Shown one piece after another: positions 10,682 to 19,669 of a DNA stretch of 64,000 bases. The notes beneath the pieces are model-generated. The model was given only the letters and a program-made list of their open reading frames with translations. It ran no database searches and had not been told where the DNA came from. The translations under genes were made by a program, and so were the position numbers. Position 1 is the first letter of the stretch. Each line of letters opens with the position of its first letter. The stretch lies in contig NC_080671.1 in NCBI RefSeq assembly GCF_030247195.1, forward strand, positions 208,385,993-208,449,992, given 5' to 3'. The DNA comes from Topomyia yanbarensis. Lineage: Eukaryota; Arthropoda; Insecta; Diptera; Culicidae.

Positions 10682-13600
10682 CTAAATTGGGATATTTATC
10701 GTTTTTATGAAAGTATAAATAAGGGACATATAGGGGAAATCACGATTTGCCAGCATATCTCGGACTGGGACATTGGGTGGTCTACCTCGGGCCCGAAGGG
10801 AATCCTTTAACTGAGACCTGGCGTCACAATACCCGGCGCATACCCAGACAACGTGCTCGATGTCGTGATAGCCCTCGTCACAAGCGCACAGACTACTCTC
10901 CGCAAGCCCAATACGCCGCAAATGCGCATCTAAGGTGTAGTGGTTGGACATAAGTCGGGACATTACACGAATAAAATCCCGACCCACATCCATCCCCCTG
11001 AACCAAGGCTTCGTTGATACCTTTGGGATAATGGAATGTAGCCATCGTCCAAGTTCACCATTGCTCCACGAGGTTTGCCAGCTGTTGAGTGTCCTTTGAC
11101 GACAAATACTAAAAAATTCGTTGAAGCAGATTGGTCTTTCGTATATGTCACCATTTAATGCACCCACCTTTGCTAATGAGTCGGCCTTTTCATTGCCCGG
11201 GATAGAACAATGAGAGGGGACCCAAACAAAGGTAATCTGGTAAGATTTTTCAGATAACGTACACAAGGACTCCCGTATCTTCCCCAGGAAATATGGGAAT
11301 TGCTTTTTGGGCTTCATCGAACGAAGAGCCTCGATAGAGCTGAGGCTGTCCGAAATGATGAAGTAGTGATCTGTGGGCAGAGTGTCGATGATCCCAAGGG
11401 TGTACTGAATTGCAGTTAACTCTGCGACGTAAACTGAAGCGGGATCATTGAGCTTGAATGAAGCGGTGATAGTATTGTTGAAGATACCGAAGCCAGTGGA
11501 CCCATCGAGATTTGATCCGTCAGTGTAGAACATTTTGTCACAGTCGACTGCTCGGAATTTATTATAAAATATATTGGGGATCACTTGCGGGCGCGTATGG
11601 TCCGGGATTCCACGAATCTCTTCCTTCATGGATGTGTCGAAGAATACAGTAGAATCAGAAGTATCTAGGAAACGAACACGGTTGGGAGTATATGAAGAAG
11701 GATTAATGCTCTGTGCCATGTAGTCGAAGTACAAGGCCATAAATCGGGTTTGAGAATTAAGCTCGACGAGCCTCTCGAAGTTTTCAATCACCAACGGGTT
11801 CAGAATGTCGCATCGGATGAGCAATCGATATGAGAGTTCCCAAAATCGATTTCTTAGCGGAAGAACGCCCGCCAGCACTTCGACACTCATTGTATGGGTC
11901 GAGTGCATGCAACCCAAGGCAATGCGCAAGCAACGATACTGGATTCTCTCCAGTTTGATGAAGTGTATGTTCGCAGCGGAGCGGAAACAGAAACACCCGT
12001 ACTCCATCACCGACAATATCGTTGTTTGGTATAACCTGATCAGGTCTCCTGGGTGAGCACCCCACCATGTTCCAGTTATTGTTCGGAGAAAATTGATCCT
12101 TTGTTGGCATTTCTGTTTCAGATACCTAATGTGACATCCCCAGGTACCTTTAGAGTCGAACCAGACCCCAAGATATTTAAATGTGAAAACCTGGTTGATC
12201 GTTGAACCCATTAATAGAAGCTGGAGTTGCGCCGGCTCACGCTTCCTAGAAAAAACAACCAACTCAATTTTCTCCGTGGAGAACTCAATACCCAGCTGAA
12301 GAGCCCAAGCAGACAAATTGTCCAAGGTATTTTGTAATGGTCCTTGCAAGTCGGCAGCTTTGGGCCCTGTAACAGAGACCACGCCGTCGTCTGCAAGTTG
12401 CCTTAGCGTGCATGAATTGGCAAGACAATCGTCAATGTCATTCACGTAAAAATTGTAGAGTAGGGGACTTAGACATGAGCCCTGGGGAAGACCCATGTAG
12501 CTAAATCGCGATGTTGTTAAATCGGCATGCGAAAAGTTCATGTGCTTTTCAGACAACAGGTTTAGCAAAAAGTTATTTAAAATTGGTGAAAGACCATGCT
12601 GGTGCAGCTTCTCTGACAGAATGTTGATAGAAACTGAGTCAAAAGCCCCCTTAATATCCAAGAAGACTGATGCCATCTGCTCTTTGTTAGCATAGGCCAT
12701 TTGGATTTCTGTAGAAAGCAACGCAAGGCAATCGTTCGTCCCTTTGCCATTGCGGAAGCCAAATTGTGTATCTAACAGTAAGCCATTTGCTTCAACCCAA
12801 TTGTCGAGGCGAAACAAGATCATTTTCTCGAACAACTTACGAATACAGGACAGCATTGCAATCGGCCGATACGAGTTGTGGTCGGAGGCTGGTTTTCCTG
12901 GTTTTTGGATGGCGATGACCTTCACTTGCCTCCATTCATAAGGGACAATGTTACCCTCAAGAAACTTGTTAAATAAATTCAACAAGCGCCTTTTTGCAGT
13001 GTCAGGCAGATTCTTCAGCAAGTTGAATTTGATTCTGTCTAACCCTGGGGCGTTTTTGTTGCACGATAAGAGAGCAAGTGAGAACTCCACCATCGAAAAC
13101 GGTGTTTCGTTCGCGGTATCGTGAGGAGACGCGGCGCGGTACGTTTTCTGTACCGGGACAGAGTCCGGACAGATCTTCTTGGCGAAAGCGAATATCCAAC
13201 GGTTTGAATATTCCACGCTCTCGTTGGTACTATTACGGTTACGCATACGTCGAGCCGTACCCCAAAGAGTGCTCATCGCTGTTTCTCTCGTTAACCCGTC
13301 GACGAACCGGCGCCAATAACTGCGTTTTTTGGCTTTCATTAGACTCTTCATTCGCCTTTCTAACGACGCGTACTGTAGATAGCTAGCGGGTAACCCGTCT
13401 TCCCGAAAGGCCTTATATGCAGTGGACTTTTCCGCGTACAGCTCTGAGCACTCTTTATCCCACCACAGGGTGGGAGACCGTCCATTGGTATTCGCGCTGG
13501 GTACTGGCTTAGTCTGAGCTTGATTCGCACTGTCGAGAATCAAGCCAGCCAAAAACCTGTACTCTTCCTCCGGAGGAAGTTCTTGAGTGGATTCGATTTT

Positions 13601-14368
13601 AATGGATATCGCGGTCGCGTAACTCTTCCAATCAATGTTCCGTGTGAGGTCATACGAGACATTGATTGTTTCCGATGGTCTTGAACCGTTAGCAATTGAA
13701 ATCACGATAGGCAAATGATCGCTACCGTGGGGATCAGGAATCACCTTCCACATGCAATCTAACTGTAGCGATGTCGAGCAAAGCGATAAATCCAACGCGC
13801 TTGCGTGTGCTGGTGGTGTAGGAATCCGCGTGATTTCTCCCGTGTTTAAGATGGTCATGTTGAAATTATCGCAAAGATCTTGGATTAATGTTGATCTATT
13901 ATCATCATGAAGACAGCCCCATACCGTACCGTGCGAGTTAAAGTCTCCCAGAACTAGCCGCGGTGCCGGTAAGGATTCCGTGATATTACAAAGCGTTCGG
14001 TGCCCTACCGAGGCTCTGGGAGGAATGTAGATGGAAGCAATGCAAAGGTCTTTACCTTTGATTAAAACTTGACAAGCGACAATTTCAATGCCTGGTGTCG
14101 AAGGGAGGTTAATTCGGTTGAAAGAATAGCACTTTTTGATCCCCAAAAGTACTCCTCCATAGGGGTTTTCTCGATCCAGACGAATTATATTAAAGTCGTG
14201 GAAGTTGAGATTTATATCGGAAGTTAACCAAGTTTCACATAATGCGAAAGCATCACATTTTAAACTATTTAGTAAAAATTTAAAGGAATCGATTTTCGGG
14301 AGGATACTTCTGCTGTTCCACTGTAGAACAGTGATCGAATCGGTGACCTCGTTAAAGGACTTAGCCAT
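10682..14368 (-). CDS. LINE ORF2: endonuclease, reverse transcriptase, RNase H
   Basis: This 1228-residue polyprotein would perform target-primed reverse transcription. An N-terminal apurinic-type endonuclease has QWNSRSI (about 16-22), ETW (E45), GDFN (141-144) and SDH (216-218). The RT has SYRPIAMLSC (499-508), FLDIKGAFD (569-577), LPQGS (627-631) and catalytic ADD (659-661) in the form LADD rather than the usual YADD/FADD. RNase H has TDGS (D950), AELTAI (E983), SDS (D1007), PSHC (H1053) and NEKAD (D1062). A CAC...HDIEHVVWVC motif follows (1161-1177). The start is the ATG at 14368, which overlaps the ORF1 stop as ATGGCTAA; the frame is open slightly further upstream only without ATG. No breaks were seen. 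The nearest relative is the broken ORF2 at 29888-33556. Confidence 0.9.
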   Translation of the reverse strand: MAKSFNEVTDSITVLQWNSRSILPKIDSFKFLLNSLKCDAFALCETWLTSDINLNFHDFNIIRLDRENPYGGVLLGIKKCYSFNRINLPSTPGIEIVACQVLIKGKDLCIASIYIPPRASVGHRTLCNITESLPAPRLVLGDFNSHGTVWGCLHDDNRSTLIQDLCDNFNMTILNTGEITRIPTPPAHASALDLSLCSTSLQLDCMWKVIPDPHGSDHLPIVISIANGSRPSETINVSYDLTRNIDWKSYATAISIKIESTQELPPEEEYRFLAGLILDSANQAQTKPVPSANTNGRSPTLWWDKECSELYAEKSTAYKAFREDGLPASYLQYASLERRMKSLMKAKKRSYWRRFVDGLTRETAMSTLWGTARRMRNRNSTNESVEYSNRWIFAFAKKICPDSVPVQKTYRAASPHDTANETPFSMVEFSLALLSCNKNAPGLDRIKFNLLKNLPDTAKRRLLNLFNKFLEGNIVPYEWRQVKVIAIQKPGKPASDHNSYRPIAMLSCIRKLFEKMILFRLDNWVEANGLLLDTQFGFRNGKGTNDCLALLSTEIQMAYANKEQMASVFLDIKGAFDSVSINILSEKLHQHGLSPILNNFLLNLLSEKHMNFSHADLTTSRFSYMGLPQGSCLSPLLYNFYVNDIDDCLANSCTLRQLADDGVVSVTGPKAADLQGPLQNTLDNLSAWALQLGIEFSTEKIELVVFSRKREPAQLQLLLMGSTINQVFTFKYLGVWFDSKGTWGCHIRYLKQKCQQRINFLRTITGTWWGAHPGDLIRLYQTTILSVMEYGCFCFRSAANIHFIKLERIQYRCLRIALGCMHSTHTMSVEVLAGVLPLRNRFWELSYRLLIRCDILNPLVIENFERLVELNSQTRFMALYFDYMAQSINPSSYTPNRVRFLDTSDSTVFFDTSMKEEIRGIPDHTRPQVIPNIFYNKFRAVDCDKMFYTDGSNLDGSTGFGIFNNTITASFKLNDPASVYVAELTAIQYTLGIIDTLPTDHYFIISDSLSSIEALRSMKPKKQFPYFLGKIRESLCTLSEKSYQITFVWVPSHCSIPGNEKADSLAKVGALNGDIYERPICFNEFFSICRQRTLNSWQTSWSNGELGRWLHSIIPKVSTKPWFRGMDVGRDFIRVMSRLMSNHYTLDAHLRRIGLAESSLCACDEGYHDIEHVVWVCAGYCDARSQLKDSLRARGRPPNVPVRDMLANRDFPYMSLIYTFIKTINIPI
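14361..14368 (-). promoter_or_regulatory. ATGGCTAA stop/start overlap between LINE ORFs
   Basis: The ORF1 stop TAA and the ORF2 start ATG share eight bases in different frames. The same octamer occurs at the same place in the second copy (29888-29895). Such overlaps support translational coupling by reinitiation, as shown for some other non-LTR elements. Confidence 0.6.
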
Positions 14369-15563
14369 CGAAGGATACGATCGCTGCAAGGAGGGGCCAT
14401 TTAATAGTCAACTGTTTCAAAAATGTTTGCACCATAGGGAGAAAATGTATCAGAATGCTTTTAAGAGGATCAGTAACATTGAAAGCTGTGAAAATTAAGT
14501 CCACTATGTCAGAAAATTTCATTAGTCCGCTAGTGGACTGAGTATCTGTTTGAAAAAAGGGGACACTTGGGATTTTTGGTGTCCCTGGAAGTGGTGGGTA
14601 CTCCATGTTAGAATTAATATTTCCAAGTCCTGGAGCAAATTGCTTCGGATTTTGTGCATCACTTCCGTTGGATTTATTGATTGTAGTTGGCGCACTCTGA
14701 GTGGACGACACCTTGGCACCCTTACGAGGCAATGTAGGGGAGGCTAGATTTTTCCTCTTCTTAATTTTATCCCCGCGCTGCTTGTACGCCGGGCATGACT
14801 TAAGAGCATGCGGAGGGCCCCCGCAGTAAATACACTTCTCAGTTTCTCCACCGCAAGCGTCATCCTCATGCTCTCCCTCGCATTTGCCGCACCGTTTTTT
14901 ATTGCCACAATAAGTGGCTGTGTGGCCCAGTTGCTTGCAATTGCTGCAGTTCATTACCCGCGGTACAAACAGGCGAACAGGTAGGCGAACCTTATCCAGG
15001 AGGACATAGTTGGGAAGAGCAGATCCGGAGAAAGTCACCCGAATCGAGTCTGACGGAGAATAAGTTGTCTTATCATCTTCAGTTTTTGCGGAATACAATT
15101 GCTTGCATTCCAGAATCTTTACCTTTTGAAGTGAAGGGTCCTTAAAGCAGCCAACCCCGTACTTCAACAGGTCTTCGCACTTTAGACCCTGTTCGGCGAC
15201 GACCCCATCGATCTCCACAATTCTACAAGGCACATACACTTTGAATTGCTTCGTAAAACGCTCGCTGCGAGCAATCTGGTTTGCCTGGTCGAGGTCATTT
15301 ACTATAACGCGTATCTTATTAGCTCGAACACGTGTTATCTGAGCTACGGACGGGTAGTTAGCAGTCAGCTCCCGTGATATTTCTAGAATATTGGGCGATT
15401 TCGTGTTGGGCCGGAAATACACCACCCAGGGTCCATTTGAACTGGCTGGGTATGTTTTATTACGAGGAGGACTGGGGGAATCAGGGGAGGGAGTAATTTC
15501 GGGTTTATCCGGTAAATCCATGGGAATATCATTCCTATCCAATGTTACTTCGCCCTCGGCCAT
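14361..15563 (-). CDS. LINE ORF1: nucleic-acid-binding Gag-like protein
   Basis: This 400-residue protein is expected to coat the element RNA. Its acidic, Pro-rich N terminus (1-40) precedes an RRM-like region (about 45-115: GPWVVYFRP, then VRANKIRVIVND). A conserved middle with LPNYVLLDKVRLPVRLFVP is followed by three zinc knuckles at 206-219 (CSNC..GHTATYC), 225-237 (CGKC..EHEDDAC) and 244-257 (CIYC..PHALKSC). A basic stretch KKRK comes next, then a Pro-rich linker with PPLPGTPKIPSVP and a C-terminal hydrophobic helical part. The ATG at 15563 is the first in frame. The stop codon is embedded in ATGGCTAA, the ORF2 start, which suggests ORF2 is made by termination-reinitiation. Confidence 0.88.
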   Translation of the reverse strand: MAEGEVTLDRNDIPMDLPDKPEITPSPDSPSPPRNKTYPASSNGPWVVYFRPNTKSPNILEISRELTANYPSVAQITRVRANKIRVIVNDLDQANQIARSERFTKQFKVYVPCRIVEIDGVVAEQGLKCEDLLKYGVGCFKDPSLQKVKILECKQLYSAKTEDDKTTYSPSDSIRVTFSGSALPNYVLLDKVRLPVRLFVPRVMNCSNCKQLGHTATYCGNKKRCGKCEGEHEDDACGGETEKCIYCGGPPHALKSCPAYKQRGDKIKKRKNLASPTLPRKGAKVSSTQSAPTTINKSNGSDAQNPKQFAPGLGNINSNMEYPPLPGTPKIPSVPFFQTDTQSTSGLMKFSDIVDLIFTAFNVTDPLKSILIHFLPMVQTFLKQLTIKWPLLAAIVSFDG

Positions 15564-15839
15564 TTAGGCACGAGGATAACACGAGAGATGAAACTTATAT
15601 TCAGGGGAAAGGGAAGAAGTAGAGACCGATCGGGGAAAGGGAAATGAAAGAAAAAAAAATACTTAGCTTATATAGCGGCGATTCCGGCTATTCTGGTATT
15701 CACTTCACCAGCCTGGGCACCGGCGAACAAAGACTGCCTCAAACAATAGTTGACCTTCACTGACAATATTTATTCTTACTCACTTTATGCACGGCACCAG
15801 AAAACGAACTGCTTCGATCGAGAGCTCGGAGGGTTATGG

Positions 15840-15851
15840 AATTTTCATATT
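15840..15851. repeat. Target-site duplication of the intact I-clade LINE, 5' side
   Basis: AATTTTCATATT, identical to 9852-9863, fixes the 5' end of the element at 15839. Confidence 0.8.
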
Positions 15852-16684
15852 ATTACATTACAAATTTTTTGCACATATCGCCCCGAAATACTTCTAAGAA
15901 TAGATCCCAATAGGTAAACCCAAAGATTTTTGATATCATGGCATTAAAAATTTAAATAATGAACAACCTAGTCAAAATATCGCGGATTTACACACAGAAG
16001 ACAGCGCTTCCCTAGTCCAGCACGACAGATTTGTGTACCTAGCGCGCTACACTTCTATGAATGACATCATCCTCGACTATTTAAACGGACGGGTTTCGAC
16101 GAACCAGTTCAGTTGCCTGTTGAACGACAGGCGAAGCAGTTCACTGCGCTGTGTGTTAGAAATCCACTGCCTGTGGAGGTACGCTATCCAGTGAATGCGA
16201 CTGAGCTTATCCGTTCAAACACTATGCTATATTTTGTGTTGTGCTCGTTTCCAGCACACTTTTATGTATAATTATTCGTACACAAAATAGTTTGTACATG
16301 CGAGCTCCATTTGCAAACACGGTTAACATAGTGTCGTGGTATTAGTTGTCTCTTTCGGTCTACCCATCAGCGTTGATTCATTTTTCTTTGTGCGCTTGGG
16401 TTTAATGTTTGAGCGAATGTGTAGGTAGGTAGATCTAATTTGTTACTAAATTGCACAACGAAAGTTTATTATTTACGTTCGATCAATTCATTGATTAATT
16501 TTCCCTTCACGTGATTCATTTCCACTCAGCCTATAGTATTTTGATTCTACTAATAGGTACATACTACAAAGCCTATTTATGAATGAATACATTGCCACTT
16601 GAAAAACCGTTGCAAAAAGAAATATCTTTGATACACTAAATGTACTAAAAAAATAAATATTTTGCATTAAGTAGGGCTGTCCCT
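15852..16684. other. Unique-looking DNA between two LINEs
   Basis: No open frame of note. It holds the TATA/Inr candidate described next and otherwise nothing recognisable. It may be host upstream or untranslated sequence. Confidence 0.35.
16078..16113 (+). promoter_or_regulatory. Candidate TATA plus initiator core promoter
   Basis: TATTTAAA starts at 16078 and an arthropod-type initiator TTCAGT has its A at 16111, 33 bases downstream, the usual geometry. A TGAATGACATCATC box, resembling an AP-1/CRE site, lies just upstream (about 16057-16070). Downstream, GTGGAG|GTACGC at about 16178 could be a splice donor ending a short non-coding first exon. The target gene is unknown and a solo LTR promoter is an alternative. 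Confidence 0.35.
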
Positions 16685-16723
16685 TGTAGTTTTTACATTC
16701 AGCTTCAGAAGGCTTTTATTACA

Positions 16724-17729
16724 CTATGTATAAAATAAATTTACTTCGTTTTGAAATGTCTGAAAGTCTTCACAATTTCTTATTTCTAGAAAAAGTTTCA
16801 TATCATCAGCATATATAAGAACTTTTACATTTTTTAGAATGAAGGAAATGTCGTTAACAAATAAAATAAAGAATAGCGGGCCCAAACGAGACCCTTGAGG
16901 GACTCCTGATGTAACTTGTATTGGGATTGATTTTATCCCTTTAAATCTAACAGCTTGTTCACGATTTGTAAGATATGATTGTACCCATGTAAGAAGTCCT
17001 GGCTCAAACCCTATTTTTTCTAATTTAAAAAGTAGCATGGGTATGTCGATGCGATCAAATGCTTTGCTAAAATCTGTATAAAGAGCTTCAACGTGGTTTC
17101 CGTTATCCATTGCTGTTAATGTGTAGTTAATGAACTCGAGTAGATTTGTACTTGTAGAATGCCCTTTGGAAAAACCATGTTGCACATAGGTAATTCGGTT
17201 CTTGATTTGGTGGAATAAATTTGCATTAACAATCGCCTCGTAAATCTTGGGAATACACGAGATTATAGCTATTCCACGATAGTTACGCCCATCGGATTTT
17301 TTACCATTTTTAAAAATTGGAACTAGGAAAGAGCTTTTCCAAGTTTTTGGAAAACAACCTCATTCTAGAGACATTTTAAAAAGCCAAAATAAAGGAGCGG
17401 TTAGTTCCATTGACAAAGTTTTTAAAAATACCGGTGGAACGCCATCTGGTCCAGGGCTTTTAGAGTTATCCAAGTTTTTTAAGGTATCCATGATTGTAAG
17501 TACTTTTATCTGTTTAATGTTAATATCTCTTGAAAGTTCTGGGAGAAATGAAAAGTATTCACGCTCTCGATCCTTCTCTGAAAATGCACTACATTAAACT
17601 TCTTGGAAGAATGTTGCAAAAAGATTGCAGATTTCCTCTGAGTTATCGCCTACCTTTCCATCAAGATGCATTTCTGTTGGGAAATAATCCGATTTTATTT
17701 TAGTTTTTACGTGATTAAAGAAGTTTTTT
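16724..17729 (-). pseudogene. LINE reverse transcriptase part, degenerate
   Basis: The most conserved part (17185-16724) shows QHGFSKGHSTSTNLLEF, YTDFSKAFDRIDIPML, SGVPQGSRLGPLFF and the catalytic LIYADDMKLFLEI. Upstream (to 17729) the frame is broken by stops but still reads NSKSPGPDGVPPVFLKTL, NGKKSDGRNYRGIAIISC and FPTEMHLDGK. This is RT fingers and palm of CR1/Jockey type. The C-terminal thumb is missing because the element ends at about 16685. Confidence 0.75.
17714..17729. repeat. 16-bp target duplication, left copy
   Basis: ATTAAAGAAGTTTTTT is identical to 19654-19669. On the minus strand both copies encode the KNFFN stretch of the LINE, proving they arose by insertion into that codon run. 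Confidence 0.85.
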
Positions 17730-19653
17730 TCGTGGGCTTGACGGTGAGACTCAGTCTAGAAATCTTTATGCTTAGAGATTTGTATATTGATGTCCATGAT
17801 TCTGGCAGTCCCTAGAATCGAATAGCCCAACAGCGCGTGCTTCAGTTAGCGGATAGAAGGTAAGGGATACCCTGACGTCTGGCAGATTGAATTATTTTGT
17901 TTTCGACATTCAACTAGATCCAGACCGATGCAGTGTTCTAGGGATTTTGGTTCATTATATTTAATCTAAAACGGTCATGTATTTTGCCCAACATATTATA
18001 TTCAAGTAGATTTTTCAAGTTATTGGGCCTACAGCAATGCAAATATTCATAATTTGCCTAGTTGTTTTGAAGAACCATCAACCACGCGGACCAAACCGTC
18101 AAATAAAGTGGCGAAGTGCCCAAAAATAAGCAATTACACACTCTCGATTGGTGAATGAGAGGTGTAGAGTCGAGTGAGTGATGAGTTTTTTTGATCTTCA
18201 AACTTCATGATTATTAGTGATCGGCAAGGGATGGATGGTTTCCATTTCCGAACGGAAGAATGACATGTTAAGTCTGCCGGGTGATCATCCATATGATCTT
18301 GGGCACGGCGAACGATTCATGAGGGGACATCATTGGAAGATCATTGGACTATCATCTATAAGAGATCACCAGGTGTTATCTCTTAAATCACTCGAATTGT
18401 CGCCCTGACTCCTGAAAGTGGTAACACATCACTAACGGACCAGATTCGCGGCGTGTATCTATGCATACATGTATATACACTAGACCTCTCCACATTTTGA
18501 AAAAGTTTTGAAATATACACGGGTCCGCTCAAATTTTTGTTCCAGGTGTGAATTTAAGAACTTTCGCCAAAAATAGCTTAATTTGGAGATGATTTAGAGG
18601 TGTCTCCAATCAAAAATCGTGTTTTTGCTATGTTTCCATAGAAAGATCACTTACACTCTGATTTAATAGGACCTACATGCGCAAATATCATCAAAGGTCG
18701 TTCCTTAGACATATCTCACCATGTTTTAACAGGTGAACATGTCTCTAATCGCAACAGAAAATTTGTTAACGGGATTTTGAAATAGAGAAGTATATCAAAA
18801 CTGAGGAAAATTTGTAGTATTTTTCTTGGTTTTGGTATTCTTTTCTATATAAAAATTCAGTTAACAAATTTTCTATTACGATTACAGCTATGTTCACCTG
18901 TTAAAACATGTTAAGATATGTCAAAGGAACAACCTTTGATGATATGTGGGCATGTAGGGCCTATTAAATCAAAGTATAAGTGATCTTCCTATGGAAACAT
19001 AGCAAAAACACGATTTTTGATTGGAGACACCTTTAAATCATGTCCAAATTAAGCCATTTTTGGCGAAAGTTCTTAAATTCACACCTGGAACAAAAATTTG
19101 AGCTGACCCGTGTATATTTCAAAACTTTTTCAAAATGTGGAGAGGCCTAATATTCACATCACCATATTATCTTTTTCCACGAACTGTGGTTACATAGACA
19201 TATTGTTCTATCAATAAAAAAGTGATTTTCACAATTGGTATGATCATGATTCGCAGGTTGGTCACTTCTTAGATGGACCGCTCTCGGGTTAAATCTCCAC
19301 TAGTTTGACCACTAGCCAACTGAAACCATATGAACATTATTAATTCGTAGAAATCCTTCGTTAATAGTTAATTTTATAACAAGATTAAAAAAAGAGCTAG
19401 TGAAAAAACAACTTTTATTTACGAACAGCCAACAGTAGTACTGTTCGATCTACTTTTTCATCCCATTTTGCAGCGCAATCTTTCGTCGAGCATACACCAA
19501 GTCCTTAACCCTACCCCAACCCACACCCTGTTCCTCTCCCACGGCGTTTTGGTGGTCCGCATAGACTATTCTATCATTATCCCTCCTATCATCGGCCTTG
19601 GACTGACTTGCGCTCTCATTGCCCCCACCAAACGCTGCAAAATGAAAATGAAA
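17730..19653 (+). mobile_element. 1.9-kb retro-insertion with A-rich 3' end, family unknown
   Basis: The sequence interrupts the LINE exactly between two 16-bp duplicates and ends on the plus strand in AATGAAAATGAAA, an A-rich tail, so it was probably inserted by LINE-type retrotransposition. No protein family is visible. The short frames at 18217-18408 and 19468-19683 have no known motif. A 665-bp hairpin MITE inserted later (18483-19147). A truncated LINE, a SINE-like or a processed transcript copy are all possible. Confidence 0.55.
18483..19147. mobile_element. Hairpin MITE, near-perfect 320-bp inverted arms, TA-flanked
   Basis: The left end GACCTCTCCACATTTTGAAA and the right end (reverse complement GGCCTCTCCACATTTTGAAA) continue as an inverted repeat for about 320 bp on each side with few mismatches. 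The arms meet at about 18800-18830. TA dinucleotides flank both ends (18481-18482, 19148-19149), as for Tc1/mariner-type insertions. No coding capacity. The transcript would fold into one long hairpin. Confidence 0.8.
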
Positions 19654-19669
19654 ATTAAAGAAGTTTTTT
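19654..19669. repeat. 16-bp target duplication, right copy
   Basis: ATTAAAGAAGTTTTTT; see the left copy at 17714-17729. Confidence 0.85.

Larger units (their letters stand above)
9864..15839 (-). mobile_element. Full-length I-clade LINE with RNase H, apparently intact
   Basis: This is a 5976-bp element flanked by a perfect 12-bp duplication. In its own orientation it has a 276-bp 5' UTR, ORF1 (400 aa, three zinc knuckles), ORF2 (1228 aa, endonuclease, RT, RNase H, C-terminal Cys/His motif), an 811-bp 3' UTR that includes a run of NCCCC words, and an A tail after AATAAACGAAATG. RNase H in ORF2 and the ORF1 type place it in the I group (I/Loner/Outcast-like). No stop or frameshift interrupts either ORF, so it may be a young and possibly active copy. 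The copies at 28330-34417 and 25785-27800 are relatives. Confidence 0.85.

Noticed and set aside
10963..13386. Many 60-108 codon frames opposite or out of frame with LINE ORF2
   Set aside because: They are shadows of the 1228-codon coding sequence with no own motifs.
14375..14389. ORF2 start upstream at a TTG codon
   Set aside because: Animal LINE ORFs normally use ATG; the ATG at 14368 is conserved in both copies and overlaps the ORF1 stop.
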